From NCBI GenBank assembly GCA_028284905.1, contig JANQQU010000083.1, forward strand, positions 1-64,000: DNA of 64,000 nucleotides. The letters are read 5' to 3'. Both the position numbers and the translations under genes were made by a program. Shown in pieces: positions 19,444 to 28,160 of this stretch. The notes below the pieces were generated by a model. It did no database searches, had not been told where the DNA came from, and saw only the letters and a list, made by a program, of their open reading frames with translations. The first letter of the stretch is position 1; every line of letters starts with the position of its first letter. The DNA comes from Calditrichia bacterium. GTDB taxonomy: Bacteria > Calditrichota > Calditrichia > RBG-13-44-9 > J075.

Positions 19444-19770
19444 TTAGAAGCCGGGAAGATTAAAGCCGGGAGGCAACAGGTTCATCATCGGTCCCATTAC
19501 TTTCTGCATTTCCTGCTGAGAACGATTTATCGCGTTTTCCAGCGCCTGATTTGTTGCAGCAACGATAAGATCTTCCAGCATTTCTTTGTCTTCCGGATCG
19601 ATAACTTCCGTTTCGATATCCACCCGAAGAATTTTGTTTTGACAATTGGCGGTTACCTTTACCATACCACCACCGGCTGTACCTTCTACGGTGATCGTCG
19701 CCAGGGACTCTTTCGCCCGTTGCATGTCGTCCTGCATTTTTTTCATCATTTCATTGATGTTCGGTAACAT
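19444..19770 (-). CDS. ebfC: YbaB/EbfC nucleoid-associated protein
   Basis: 108 residues, typical of the family. Small dimeric DNA-binding protein. Recognisable parts: MMKKMQDDMQRAKESL at the N-terminus, VEGTAGGGMVKVTANC in the central sheet, DPEDKEMLEDLIVAATNQAL, and a glycine/proline-rich end (NLLPPGFNLPGF). Only 8 bases separate it from the dnaX stop, so it is translated from the same transcript, as in most bacteria. Confidence 0.96.
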   Translation of the reverse strand: MLPNINEMMKKMQDDMQRAKESLATITVEGTAGGGMVKVTANCQNKILRVDIETEVIDPEDKEMLEDLIVAATNQALENAINRSQQEMQKVMGPMMNLLPPGFNLPGF

Positions 19771-19778
19771 ATATTCTC

Positions 19779-21566
19779 CTAATCCATGTTCTCACAATCA
19801 AAAAGTTCTATTATTTTCTTTAGCACCGGCTCTTTATCTTTCATGCTTTCAAAAACATCTTCCGGTGTTAACATCTGTTTCTCGATGCCTTTTTCTTCAA
19901 AATCTACTTTGACACAATCGATTTTAACCGCAGCCTGCATGGTGCTGCCAAGTGCGTTTTCGATCAGCTTAACATTCTTCATGATATGCCCGATATGAAA
20001 GGATGTTTTCGGATCGAAGGCAATCTGCAATTGACCATTCTCTAATTTGTAGGGAACGCCATCCTGTAAAAAAGAAGCCAACGCGATCTTTTCTTTGCGA
20101 ACTGCCTCGACAACCGTTGTCCAATTTTCGGAAATATTTTCCAGGGAAAGATTGAGGGCAGGTGGCAGGTTATTCGTCTCAACCGGTGCCGGGGCTTCTA
20201 CAACCGCCGTCTCTACAGCTTTTTCCGGCTGCACTGGCACTTTTTTCGGCTGCAGGTTTTTTAAGCCGGCAAATTGGTTTGCTGATATCGATGCTTTTGT
20301 TTCCTTGTCGGATTTCCCTGCGGGGGCAGCAGAGGGAAAGAGGCTCCCCTGTGGTTTACCGCTGTTGTCTACGGGAGGTGTATACCCACCGGCAGATGGT
20401 CCGCCACCGGAGGGCTTTCCGGAACCCGGTGCCGCCGGTGCACTGCCTGCGGGAGGAAGATTCTTCAGTAATTCGAGAAGCTCTTCCATGTCAACACTTA
20501 AAGGTTTATGGGCAATTTTCAGCAAAAGCAATTCCAGGATTAACTGTGGATTTTCACTGAACTTTAGAATGCTCTCATTTTGTGTCAAAATTTCCAAATA
20601 CTGAATTAAATCGGCGGTTTCGAATTCAGCTGCTTTTTCCTGGTAGCGTCCTTTGATATAATCGGAGGTTTCCAGTAAGCTGGTGCCGCCAGTGGCCCGG
20701 GTCAGCATTAGGTTACGAAAATGTGCTTCCAGTCCCTGGACGAAATTCATCAAATCATGCCCTTGTTGGGAGACGCGGCCGACAAAGAGGATAATTTCGC
20801 CATCCTTTTTCTCCTTGAGCAAGTCAGTATATTCGAAATATAATTCTTCCCCGATAATCCCCAGCGAACTCTGCACTTGCTCGACAGTAATTTTTCCAGC
20901 ACTAAAGGATGATAATTGATCGAGAATACTGGTCGCATCGCGCATCCCGCCATCGGCTTTGCGGGCAATGAGCGTTAAGCTTTCCGAGTCGATGTCAATT
21001 TTTTCCTGGGTCGCAATTTTTTCCAGTTGGGCGGCAATTGCTGCTGTCGGTATCCTTTTAAAATCGAAGCGCTGGCAACGGGAGAGAATTGTTAAGGGGA
21101 CCCGATGAATTTCCGTTGTCGCAAAAATAAACAGCGCATGTGGCGGAGGTTCTTCCAATGTTTTCAGCAAGGCATTAAATGCTTCTTTGCTGAGCATATG
21201 GAATTCATCGATGATGTACACTTTATAAGCAGAAGAGGCCGGGGCAATGCGAACGTTCTCGCGCAGATTGCGGATTTCATCTATCCCGCGGTTACTGGCA
21301 CCATCTATTTCTATAACATCGAGTTTCTGAGGATCGTCTTCTGCCGCGCCGAGCCCAAAATCCGCTTTATCCTGATTATTTACCGCTCTGGCTAACAGTC
21401 TGGCTGTAGTCGTTTTACCAACACCACGCGGACCTGCAAAAATAAAAGCATGTCCCAGGCGCCCTTCCTGCAAAGCGTTGACCAGCGTCCGGGAAACATG
21501 TTCCTGACCGACAACATCTTCGAATTTCATGGGGCGCCATTTTCTGGCCAGAACGATATAGCTCAT
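19779..21566 (-). CDS. dnaX: DNA polymerase III subunit gamma/tau
   Basis: 595 residues. Clamp-loader ATPase. N-terminal YIVLARKWRPMKFEDVVGQ, Walker A GPRGVGKT (residues 45-52), Walker B IIDEFHMLS, sensor TILSRCQRFDF, then a Pro/Gly/Ala-rich linker (about 380-470) and a C-terminal tau-like region. Odd: the four-cysteine zinc module normally found between Walker A and LDVIEIDxASNRG is absent; residues 61-80 there contain no Cys. Start 21566 has GAGG seven bases upstream and the family N-terminus; the longer reading to 21611 is rejected. I did not find an obvious slippage heptamer for making gamma. The SRP RNA gene lies 88 bases upstream on the same strand. Confidence 0.97.
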   Translation of the reverse strand: MSYIVLARKWRPMKFEDVVGQEHVSRTLVNALQEGRLGHAFIFAGPRGVGKTTTARLLARAVNNQDKADFGLGAAEDDPQKLDVIEIDGASNRGIDEIRNLRENVRIAPASSAYKVYIIDEFHMLSKEAFNALLKTLEEPPPHALFIFATTEIHRVPLTILSRCQRFDFKRIPTAAIAAQLEKIATQEKIDIDSESLTLIARKADGGMRDATSILDQLSSFSAGKITVEQVQSSLGIIGEELYFEYTDLLKEKKDGEIILFVGRVSQQGHDLMNFVQGLEAHFRNLMLTRATGGTSLLETSDYIKGRYQEKAAEFETADLIQYLEILTQNESILKFSENPQLILELLLLKIAHKPLSVDMEELLELLKNLPPAGSAPAAPGSGKPSGGGPSAGGYTPPVDNSGKPQGSLFPSAAPAGKSDKETKASISANQFAGLKNLQPKKVPVQPEKAVETAVVEAPAPVETNNLPPALNLSLENISENWTTVVEAVRKEKIALASFLQDGVPYKLENGQLQIAFDPKTSFHIGHIMKNVKLIENALGSTMQAAVKIDCVKVDFEEKGIEKQMLTPEDVFESMKDKEPVLKKIIELFDCENMD

Positions 21567-21653
21567 AGAATTGCCTCGGAAATGATTTGCAGCTTCTGGC
21601 AAAATATTCAAATGCCAATCAACTTAAAATGTCAGATTGCTACTAATAATAAA

Positions 21654-21750
21654 AGCCAGGTAACCCCACGGCACATAGACTGACCACCTACCGTTGCTTC
21701 CTTCCGGACCTGGCGGGGTTCGGCGGGGTACTATTGCGTGGGACCTGGCT
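21654..21750 (-). ncRNA. ffs: Signal recognition particle RNA, small bacterial type (4.5S)
   Basis: The minus strand contains the invariant SRP domain IV motif CAGGTCCGGAAGGAAGCA, here within a stem-loop, and the ends AGCCAGGT / ACCTGGCT pair to close one long hairpin of about 97 nt; TTTT follows as a terminator. It lacks the Alu domain of the long Bacillus form. It lies just upstream of dnaX, the same place as in Bacillus subtilis. End points are set from the closing stem and are good to a few bases. Confidence 0.95.
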
Positions 21751-21754
21751 TTTA

Positions 21755-21783
21755 TTAATATTTGAAATATCTCATTCAAACAA
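21755..21783 (-). promoter_or_regulatory. Probable sigma-70-type promoter of the SRP RNA
   Basis: On the minus strand, TTGTTT (21778-21783) and TATTAA (21755-21760) are spaced by exactly 17 bases, and the -10 ends 4 bases before the first base of the SRP RNA stem. Position and spacing are good; the -35 has two or three mismatches to TTGACA. Confidence 0.55.
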
Positions 21784-22063
21784 CCTTTGAAAGTGGGAAA
21801 TGTTAAGTTGATTCCCTTAATTTCAAGACTTAAAATTTAAAGCAATGCGATTCGAAAGTCAAACTGAAAAAGATTATTGAGCGAATCGTTTAGAGGAAGA
21901 ACATTAATTTCTCTTTGTAATTTATATAGAAAGTATGTAAAATTCGCCCTTGTAAAACAAGTGCATTTTTTAACAATGAAAACTTGTTATACAATAGGGG
22001 ATGTGTTGAGAATAAAACTGAGATCGAAAAGTTAAATTATTTTAAAATTGCAGGAGGAGTATC
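21784..22063. other. AT-rich spacer between SRP RNA and aldolase gene
   Basis: About 280 bases with no gene. It must hold the aldolase promoter; a TACAAT at about 22000 could be a -10 but has no convincing -35. A strong aggaggag ribosome site ends it. Confidence 0.4.
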
Positions 22064-23116
22064 ATGATTAACAAGATTACAGAATTACTCGGGAGTGAAG
22101 CGGATAGTCTGCTGAATCATAAATGTAAAACAATCGCCAGCGATGATTTACATCTTCCCGGTCCGGATTTTATCGATCGCGTAATGGCCGATACCGACCG
22201 GACACCGACTGTCTTAAGAAATATGCAAACGCTGTTCAACCATGGCCGTATGGGCGGCTCCGGTTATATTTCCATCTTACCGGTAGATCAGGGTATTGAG
22301 CACACCGCCGGTGCTTCCTTTGCACCAAACCCGATTTATTTTGACCCGGAAAATATTGTTAAACTCGCTATCGAAGGTGGATGTAATGCTGTTGCCTCCA
22401 CATTAGGTGTTCTCGGCGCAGTTAGCCGTAAATATGCGCACAAGATTCCTTTTATTCTTAAACTCAACCACAACGAGTTATTGACATATCCGAATAAATA
22501 TGATCAAATTCTTTTTGCCAACATCGATCAGGCTTTTGAAATGGGCGCGATCGCAGTTGGTGCGACAATCTACTTCGGCTCCGAGGAGAGCAGTCGTCAG
22601 ATTGTAGAAATTTCCGAAGCATTCAAACATGCACATGATCTTGGTCTGGTAACCATTCTTTGGGCGTATACTCGTAATTCCGGCTTCAAGAAAGATGGCA
22701 AAGATTATCACGTCGCTGCAGACCTTACCGGTCAGGCAAACCATCTGGCAGCAACAATTGAAGCTGATATCGTGAAGCAGAAACAAGCTGAAAACAATGG
22801 TGGATTCACCGCAGTAAATTTTGCAAAATCCCACCCGAATATGTATAGCGAATTAAGCAGCGATCATCCGATTGACTTAACCCGCTACCAGGTAGCTAAC
22901 TGCTACATGGGCCGGGCTGGATTGATTAATTCCGGTGGCGCTTCCGGCGATAACGATCTGGCGCAGGCGGTGAAGACTGCTGTGATTAACAAGCGTGCCG
23001 GTGGTATGGGATTAATTTCCGGACGTAAAGCATTCCAGCGTCCCATGAAAGAAGGCGCCAGCCTCCTTCATGCGATTCAGGATGTATATCTGGAAGATGC
23101 AGTAACAATTGCCTAA
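22064..23116 (+). CDS. fbaB: Class I fructose-bisphosphate aldolase (FbaB/DhnA type)
   Basis: 350 residues. Cleaves fructose 1,6-bisphosphate to the two triose phosphates through a Schiff-base lysine; cytosolic, glycolysis and gluconeogenesis. The sequence has [25 protein letters not shown] (likely contributing the active-site Lys region), [16 protein letters not shown] and the phosphate loop [17 protein letters not shown], all features of the archaeal-type class I family used by many bacteria. Ribosome site aggaggag is strong. Monocistronic, followed by a terminator. High expression would be expected. Confidence 0.94.
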   Translation: MINKITELLGSEADSLLNHKCKTIASDDLHLPGPDFIDRVMADTDRTPTVLRNMQTLFNHGRMGGSGYISILPVDQGIEHTAGASFAPNPIYFDPENIVKLAIEGGCNAVASTLGVLGAVSRKYAHKIPFILKLNHNELLTYPNKYDQILFANIDQAFEMGAIAVGATIYFGSEESSRQIVEISEAFKHAHDLGLVTILWAYTRNSGFKKDGKDYHVAADLTGQANHLAATIEADIVKQKQAENNGGFTAVNFAKSHPNMYSELSSDHPIDLTRYQVANCYMGRAGLINSGGASGDNDLAQAVKTAVINKRAGGMGLISGRKAFQRPMKEGASLLHAIQDVYLEDAVTIA

Positions 23117-23136
23117 GGGCTTTATGGGCTTAACGC

Positions 23137-23175
23137 AAAAGGCCGCGGGGAAACCCTCGCGGCCTTTTCGTTTTT
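23137..23175 (+). terminator. Rho-independent terminator of the aldolase gene
   Basis: AAAAGGCCGCG / CGCGGCCTTTT stem with a short loop, followed by CGTTTTT; begins 20 bases after the stop codon. Confidence 0.9.
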
Positions 23176-23186
23176 ATGGGATGGGT

Positions 23187-23978
23187 TCACTGTTCTGTTA
23201 CAAATTGAGCGGCGCCAAGAATTTTCATGTTACTGCTATGTTGTGCATAAGCAATGACGGTTACATCATCCGGGCCGAGGTCTGTTGGTAAATTGAGTGT
23301 CAAATTGCCTGTGCCGCTTTTTGACGGCGATATGGTGCGGAATACCCGAACTATATTTACATGGCTAAGCTGCCGCCCACCGTTTTCTCCCCGCCTTACC
23401 GCAGTACTGGCATCTTTCTCTACAACCGCAATGTTCAATTCAATATCTTGCAAATTCTTCGCTAATTGATAGCTGACAGCCAGAGACGTTTTATCCGGCG
23501 CTGGCTTCAGGGCTAAATTGATATCAATGCTTTGCTGATTGGTTAAAGCCTGTTGAACTTCCCGGCGCGCTGTACTTTCCCGGGAGCCGACAAACTCGTT
23601 GCTGCCATTGATAATCATTTGCGGTGTATAAATTCGACTGGCGCGAAACTGCCGGGCATAACGGCGTTGCCGGTCAGAATAAACGGCGCTGCTATATGGA
23701 TCCTTCCAGCCGAGATAATCCCAATAATCGACATGAAAAGAGAGCGCAAACACCGCCTGTTCTTTCTCTTCCGCTTCGGAAACGAGTTTTGCTAATACCC
23801 GATCTGCCGGTGGGCAGCTGGAGCAGCCCTGGGAGGTGAATAGCTCTACAACGGCAAATCCCTCAGTGGATTGGCTATAAGCTGTTGTTGTAGTAAAAGC
23901 AAAGATCAGGAAAAGCCCTGGGAATAGGAATAATCCTGACTGAAAGTTTAAAAATGTGTTTAAAAAGCTGGTTTTCAA
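23187..23978 (-). CDS. Exported DUF1223 thioredoxin-fold protein
   Basis: 263 residues with an N-terminal signal segment (about 10-38, ending AYSQ). The conserved part begins VVELFTSQGCSSCPPADRVL, with a CSSC redox-like motif, then FHVDYWDYLGWKDP and YTPQMIINGSNEFVGS, all diagnostic of DUF1223 (thioredoxin-like) proteins. Likely an envelope redox protein; partner unknown. Start: a TTG at 23978 with a perfect GGAGG four bases upstream on the minus strand; the longer ORF from 24053 has no such site. Convergent with the aldolase gene. Confidence 0.88.
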   Translation of the reverse strand: MKTSFLNTFLNFQSGLFLFPGLFLIFAFTTTTAYSQSTEGFAVVELFTSQGCSSCPPADRVLAKLVSEAEEKEQAVFALSFHVDYWDYLGWKDPYSSAVYSDRQRRYARQFRASRIYTPQMIINGSNEFVGSRESTARREVQQALTNQQSIDINLALKPAPDKTSLAVSYQLAKNLQDIELNIAVVEKDASTAVRRGENGGRQLSHVNIVRVFRTISPSKSGTGNLTLNLPTDLGPDDVTVIAYAQHSSNMKILGAAQFVTEQ

Positions 23979-24142
23979 GTGTCCTCCACGCTGATGTTGA
24001 TAAAACATATGCTTCAGTATGAAAATAAAAAAGCTGCAGCGAGAAATCCTCATAAAGAGTTCACAGGATTTTCATTTTTTGATGAATTGAAGGTTGATAG
24101 TTCTTAACAGGTATGATCAGAAAAGATAGGGGAGACAAACTT

Positions 24143-24703
24143 CTAGTCGGAAAATAAAGAGGCGCTGGGGAGCGGAATCCAAAGTTCGGCGGTATAGGTT
24201 TTGCCGGTTTCCGGAATGCTTTCATCCTCTATCAAACGAACAACGATGGTCGAGTGATCCGGAAAATTACTGGCTTTGGCAAACTCAATCAACTCCTGGT
24301 GTAAGTTGGGGACGGAAGGATTAATATCAAGATGCTGCCCTTCAAAAACAACCGGGTAGCGCCATTCACCAAGAAATAATGGTGATTTTACCATGGTGTT
24401 TTCTGCAACCGGAGAGGCAATTTCCAGGGATGGATTGCCCTTGCTTCGGAATATCATTAGCAAGGGACCGGTCGGCTGTAAGTGCTGATTGGAGAGCTCT
24501 TGCCGGAAAGATTGTAAGGCACTCTGAGATGTTTTTGTTTCAGCATCAAAATACATTGATACCAATGGAAAGGTATTCACTTCCTGCAAAGCAATTTTGA
24601 ATTCAGCGTTTTCGCTTTCAATTGCTTGCTGTTCGGAATTATTGCAGCCAGCTAATAAAAGACTTATTAACAGCGCCGCGAGTACGGTTAAGAATCTCTT
24701 CAT
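24143..24703 (-). CDS. Lipoprotein with GyrI-like effector-binding domain
   Basis: 186 residues. An N-terminal lipoprotein signal with lipobox LAGC (Cys about residue 19) is followed by an alpha/beta domain with the tell-tale ending YTAELWIPL, an earlier FPLVSMYFDAET strand and GPLLMIFRSKGNP, which resembles the GyrI/AraC-type effector-binding (SOUL-like) domain. If so it would bind a small hydrophobic ligand in the envelope rather than act as a gyrase inhibitor. Start 24703 is chosen because it begins the signal peptide; the ORF to 24913 would overlap the divergent gene. Divergent from the PorD-like gene. Domain call is moderate. Confidence 0.65.
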   Translation of the reverse strand: MKRFLTVLAALLISLLLAGCNNSEQQAIESENAEFKIALQEVNTFPLVSMYFDAETKTSQSALQSFRQELSNQHLQPTGPLLMIFRSKGNPSLEIASPVAENTMVKSPLFLGEWRYPVVFEGQHLDINPSVPNLHQELIEFAKASNFPDHSTIVVRLIEDESIPETGKTYTAELWIPLPSASLFSD

Positions 24704-24897
24704 TTTTCCAATCGTTTTATTTCCAATTATTATTATACATAAATCATTTCGGGGAGGCAAAGGGTAAAATGATTCGGGCGAATGGAACTTATCCCCTGAA
24801 AAAACATGCAATAGTACCGTGAATAGCGCTTGAAAATGCCTGCGAATCATATTACCTTTTTGTCTAGCATTAGCATTTTGAATGAAGAAGTTACTTA

Positions 24898-25788
24898 ATG
24901 AAAGGCTTTCCAATGCCGGCAGTTTTTAGATTCCTTTATGTTCCGTTTTTAATTCTCCTGTTCAGTTTACCGGGTTTTGGGCAAGAGATTGAGTTCCAGG
25001 CGAATTTGCAGGCGGATCGTTTGCAACCGCAGGATCAAAATATTCTGGCCGAAATTCCCCGCCGTTTGGAAGATTACGTCAATTCTTACCAATGGGCCGA
25101 TGAGTATGATGAAATGCGCTTGAAGATGCGTATGAATATTGTCGTTACTACGGTTAGAACGCGTGGCTCTGAAAAAATCTTCCGGGCGCAATTCCTGGTG
25201 CAATCCAGCGCTGGCGGAAACTTTCTGGATCAAGCCTGTGAATTTCCCTACATCGAAGGGCAGAGTATGGATCATCAACGCCCGATTTTTAATTCACTGC
25301 TTTCTATCGTGGATTATTACATCTATATGCTACTCGGGGTGGAGTTGGACACATATCTCTTAAAAGGGGGCACCCGCTATTATGATCAGGCCCGAAACAT
25401 TGCCGATGAAGGGCTGATTAGTCAGTATGCAACCGGATGGAAATCCCGCCTGGAAGATCAGCAGCTGATCACTGACGCAGACCACAGCTTCCTTCGCGAT
25501 GCATTATTTTATTTCTACGAAGGTCTGTTTTATATTGAAGAAAAGCAGGATGATAAAAAAGCGGTAGATTACTCTGGCAAGGTTGTAGAACTCTTAAAGC
25601 AGATGAGCAGCCGCCGTCCGAATAGTAAAATTTTGAAACGGTTTCTGGATGCCCATCATAAGGAGTTCTGTGTGCTCTTTACTTATGATCAGGGCTTAAA
25701 TAATTATCGGGAAATGATGCGCATTGATAACCGCCACAGTGAAGTATATGCGGAATGTATGTCAAAAGGAAAAGAGCGAACTTTTTAG
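24898..25788 (+). CDS. DUF4835 / PorD-like exported protein
   Basis: 296 residues with a signal peptide (about 1-25, ending GFGQ). The rest fits the DUF4835 family, members of which are now called T9SS protein PorD: VNSYQW in the first helix, FLVQSSAGG, then the membrane-proximal helix IVDYYIYMLLGVELDTYLLKGG, followed by a helical region with YYDQARNIADEG. This fits the many T9SS tails in the window. Two starts are possible (24898, and 24913 with AAGG upstream); both give a signal peptide. Function in secretion is inference. A terminator follows. Confidence 0.68.
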   Translation: MKGFPMPAVFRFLYVPFLILLFSLPGFGQEIEFQANLQADRLQPQDQNILAEIPRRLEDYVNSYQWADEYDEMRLKMRMNIVVTTVRTRGSEKIFRAQFLVQSSAGGNFLDQACEFPYIEGQSMDHQRPIFNSLLSIVDYYIYMLLGVELDTYLLKGGTRYYDQARNIADEGLISQYATGWKSRLEDQQLITDADHSFLRDALFYFYEGLFYIEEKQDDKKAVDYSGKVVELLKQMSSRRPNSKILKRFLDAHHKEFCVLFTYDQGLNNYREMMRIDNRHSEVYAECMSKGKERTF

Positions 25789-25812
25789 TATAAAGATTAT
25801 CAATCGGATTTG

Positions 25813-25843
25813 AAGGGAAGTTTCCGGGAAACTTCCCTTTTTT
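25813..25843 (+). terminator. Rho-independent terminator of the PorD-like gene
   Basis: AAGGGAAGTTTC / GAAACTTCCCTT, a perfect 12-bp stem with a 3-nt loop followed by TTTT. It lies between two convergent genes, 24 bases after the stop. Confidence 0.88.
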
Positions 25844-25847
25844 GTTG

Positions 25848-26918
25848 CTAAACGTTAAAACGAATCGACATAATATCCCCATCCTTGACGACATAGCTTT
25901 TGCCTTCCAGACGAAATACGCCATTGTCTTTACACTTTGCTAATGATTTGTGCGTCATAAAATCACTATAGGAAACCACCTCTGCACGAATGAAGCCGCG
26001 TTCCATATCGCTGTGGATAACCCCAGCGGCTTTTGGTGCTTCGGCGCCACTACGAACTGTCCAGGCCCGGCATTCATCTTCTCCAACAGTAAAGAAAGCG
26101 ATAAGACCAAGCAAGTCGTAGGAAATGCGAATCAATTTATGGAATGCTGGCTCGACAATCCCCATCTCTTCCAGAAACATTTCCCGATCCTCTTCTGCCA
26201 GTTGCGAGATTTCTTCTTCCGCCTTCGCACAAAGCGTGAGAATCTTTACATTCTTTTTTGTCGGGAATTGTGCAGCGATTTCTTTTTCGCGGGAGATGTC
26301 CGTCTCATTAATGTTGATGGCGAAAACCACCGGTTTCAGTGAAAGGAACTGGTAACCGCGTAGCATAGTTCTTTCCTCATCACCCAGATCCAGCTCTCGC
26401 AACGGCAACTCTTCCTCCAGGGTTGCCTGGCAGCGTTCCAGCAGGGCGAGCTCTTTGGCGTGGTGGTCTTCCTTGATTTTTTTCATCTGCTTTTTCAGGC
26501 GCTCGATCCGGTTTTCAACAATGGCTAAATCCGAGAGAAGAAATTCAGCTTCAACGATTTGGATATCGCGGGTAGGATCCACGCTTTCCATCGGATGGGG
26601 GTAGAATTCATTTTCAAAAGCACGGATGATCACGCAAAGTGCGTCGGTGTTTTTTAATACCTGCAGGAACTGGGGATCAAAACCTTTGGATTGATCACCC
26701 TCCATGCCACCAACTTCAATATATTCGATTGTCGCCGGCACTTTCTTCTTCGGATTAAAAATGTCCGTCAATTCATCCAAACGGGGGTCGGGCACTTTGA
26801 CAATACCGCGATGCACTTCTACTTTTCCGCCACCAAAGGCGCCGGCACTCTGACCGGTTAAGGTAGAGAATAAGGTCGTTTTTCCTGATACCGGTAATCC
26901 TACGATACCGACTTCCAT
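25848..26918 (-). CDS. ychF: Redox-regulated ATPase YchF (Obg-like)
   Basis: 356 residues. Universal translation-associated P-loop ATPase. P-loop GLPVSGKTTLFSTLTGQ at the N-terminus (GLPNVGKS in most members, so the loop is variant), a coiled-coil domain (about 130-200), and a C-terminal TGS domain ending KDGDIMSIRFNV. The usual G4 motif is NINE here (AININETDIS), which favours ATP over GTP as in the family. Convergent with the PorD-like gene; 190 bases from rnhB, which is divergent. Confidence 0.95.
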   Translation of the reverse strand: MEVGIVGLPVSGKTTLFSTLTGQSAGAFGGGKVEVHRGIVKVPDPRLDELTDIFNPKKKVPATIEYIEVGGMEGDQSKGFDPQFLQVLKNTDALCVIIRAFENEFYPHPMESVDPTRDIQIVEAEFLLSDLAIVENRIERLKKQMKKIKEDHHAKELALLERCQATLEEELPLRELDLGDEERTMLRGYQFLSLKPVVFAININETDISREKEIAAQFPTKKNVKILTLCAKAEEEISQLAEEDREMFLEEMGIVEPAFHKLIRISYDLLGLIAFFTVGEDECRAWTVRSGAEAPKAAGVIHSDMERGFIRAEVVSYSDFMTHKSLAKCKDNGVFRLEGKSYVVKDGDIMSIRFNV

Positions 26919-27108
26919 GGCATTTCTCCTAAAATTTAAAATCTGTTTACACTTTCCGCCAGTGCAAAAATCACCGGATAATTCTCAGCCGCCCAATATA
27001 GAAATCTTAGGGGCAAATTCCAAACCTATTTCCTTGTCTAATTCCCGGCAGACGGCTATATTCGCAACCTGACAATCAAGCGAATATTAAGAGAAACAGG
27101 CATATCCC

Positions 27109-27726
27109 GTGGAAATTCCGGAAAGACTATTATTTGAGCATCATATCTGGCAAAGCGGTGTGAAAGTGCTGGCCGGTGTGGACGAAGTGGGACGCGGGCC
27201 ATTGGCCGGTCCTGTCGTCGCTGCCGCTGTTGTATTTACCCCTTACGAATATGTGGAGGGTGTTCGGGATTCGAAAAAACTGTCGGAAAAAAAACGGGAT
27301 GCGCTCTCCGCAGAAATTATCGAGAAGGCCCATGCTTATGCTTTTGGTATTGTCGATCATACGGAGATAGACCGGATAAATATCCGCCAGGCAACATTCA
27401 AAGCGATGCGCATTGCAATTGGCTCTTTAGGGGTAAATCCCGAATACCTGCTAATAGACGGGGAAGGATTGCCGGATAAAATCTATCCACAGGAAGCCCT
27501 GGTAAAAGGCGATGACCGCAGTTTCTCTATCGGCGCGGCTTCAATACTTGCCAAAGTGAAAAGGGATCAGATGATGAAGGAATATCATGAAGAATTCCCG
27601 CTGTATGGCTTTGATCGCCATAAAGGATACGGCACTGCCGAGCATCGCAAAATGATTCAAACGCATGGTCCCTGCACGATACACAGAAGATCTTTTTTGA
27701 CGAAAATTTTAGGGGGTAAGGGGTGA
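27109..27726 (+). CDS. rnhB: Ribonuclease HII
   Basis: 205 residues. Removes ribonucleotides from RNA-DNA hybrids and single rNMPs from DNA. VLAGVDEVGRGPLAGPVV holds the first catalytic Asp-Glu pair; LLIDGEG and GDDRSFSIGAASILAKVKRD the other acidic residues; GYGTAEHRKMIQTHGPC near the end is typical. The start is GTG; no better ATG lies near. Stop is 11 bases from the convergent YkgJ-type gene. Confidence 0.96.
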   Translation: MEIPERLLFEHHIWQSGVKVLAGVDEVGRGPLAGPVVAAAVVFTPYEYVEGVRDSKKLSEKKRDALSAEIIEKAHAYAFGIVDHTEIDRINIRQATFKAMRIAIGSLGVNPEYLLIDGEGLPDKIYPQEALVKGDDRSFSIGAASILAKVKRDQMMKEYHEEFPLYGFDRHKGYGTAEHRKMIQTHGPCTIHRRSFLTKILGGKG

Positions 27727-27737
27727 TCCGTGTGGGG

Positions 27738-28154
27738 CTACTCTTTCATCGACTTCAGAATTTCATCGATCTCTTCGGCAGTATACAGCCGCCCTTCTCC
27801 AATACCCGGACAGTCTTCCGCGGTTAGTTTCCAGCGATATGCCGATTTTACATTTTCCGGCCAAAATGGAAAGGTGCGGCATTGCGTCGGGCGCACCGGA
27901 TACACTGTACACTGATCATCCTTGAGAAGGATGCAGCCTCCATCGGAAAATGATTTCAGGCGAAAACCCTCATCTTCATCGACCAGCTCAATGTATTTCT
28001 CCAGAAATTCATCTTCATCCATCCCGAGGTAATCGGCAATGTTGCTCGCCTCCTGTTCGGTTAGCTGAACATAGCCGCCCGGGTGAGAACAGCATTTTCC
28101 GCAAAATGTGCATCCAAAGTGCAGACCGTCTTTATAAAACTTACCTTTTTTCAT
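27738..28154 (-). CDS. YkgJ-family cysteine cluster protein
   Basis: 138 residues. CTFCGKCCSHPGGYVQLTE at the N-terminus, a single later Cys in GGCILLKDDQCTVYPVRPTQCRTFPFWP: this set of about eight cysteines is the zinc- or iron-sulfur-binding pattern of the YkgJ (CxxCxxCC) family. The role of the family is not established. Only 6 bases after the stop of the T9SS TlpA-like gene, so translated from the same transcript. Confidence 0.9.
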   Translation of the reverse strand: MKKGKFYKDGLHFGCTFCGKCCSHPGGYVQLTEQEASNIADYLGMDEDEFLEKYIELVDEDEGFRLKSFSDGGCILLKDDQCTVYPVRPTQCRTFPFWPENVKSAYRWKLTAEDCPGIGEGRLYTAEEIDEILKSMKE

Positions 28155-28160
28155 GCTTAC

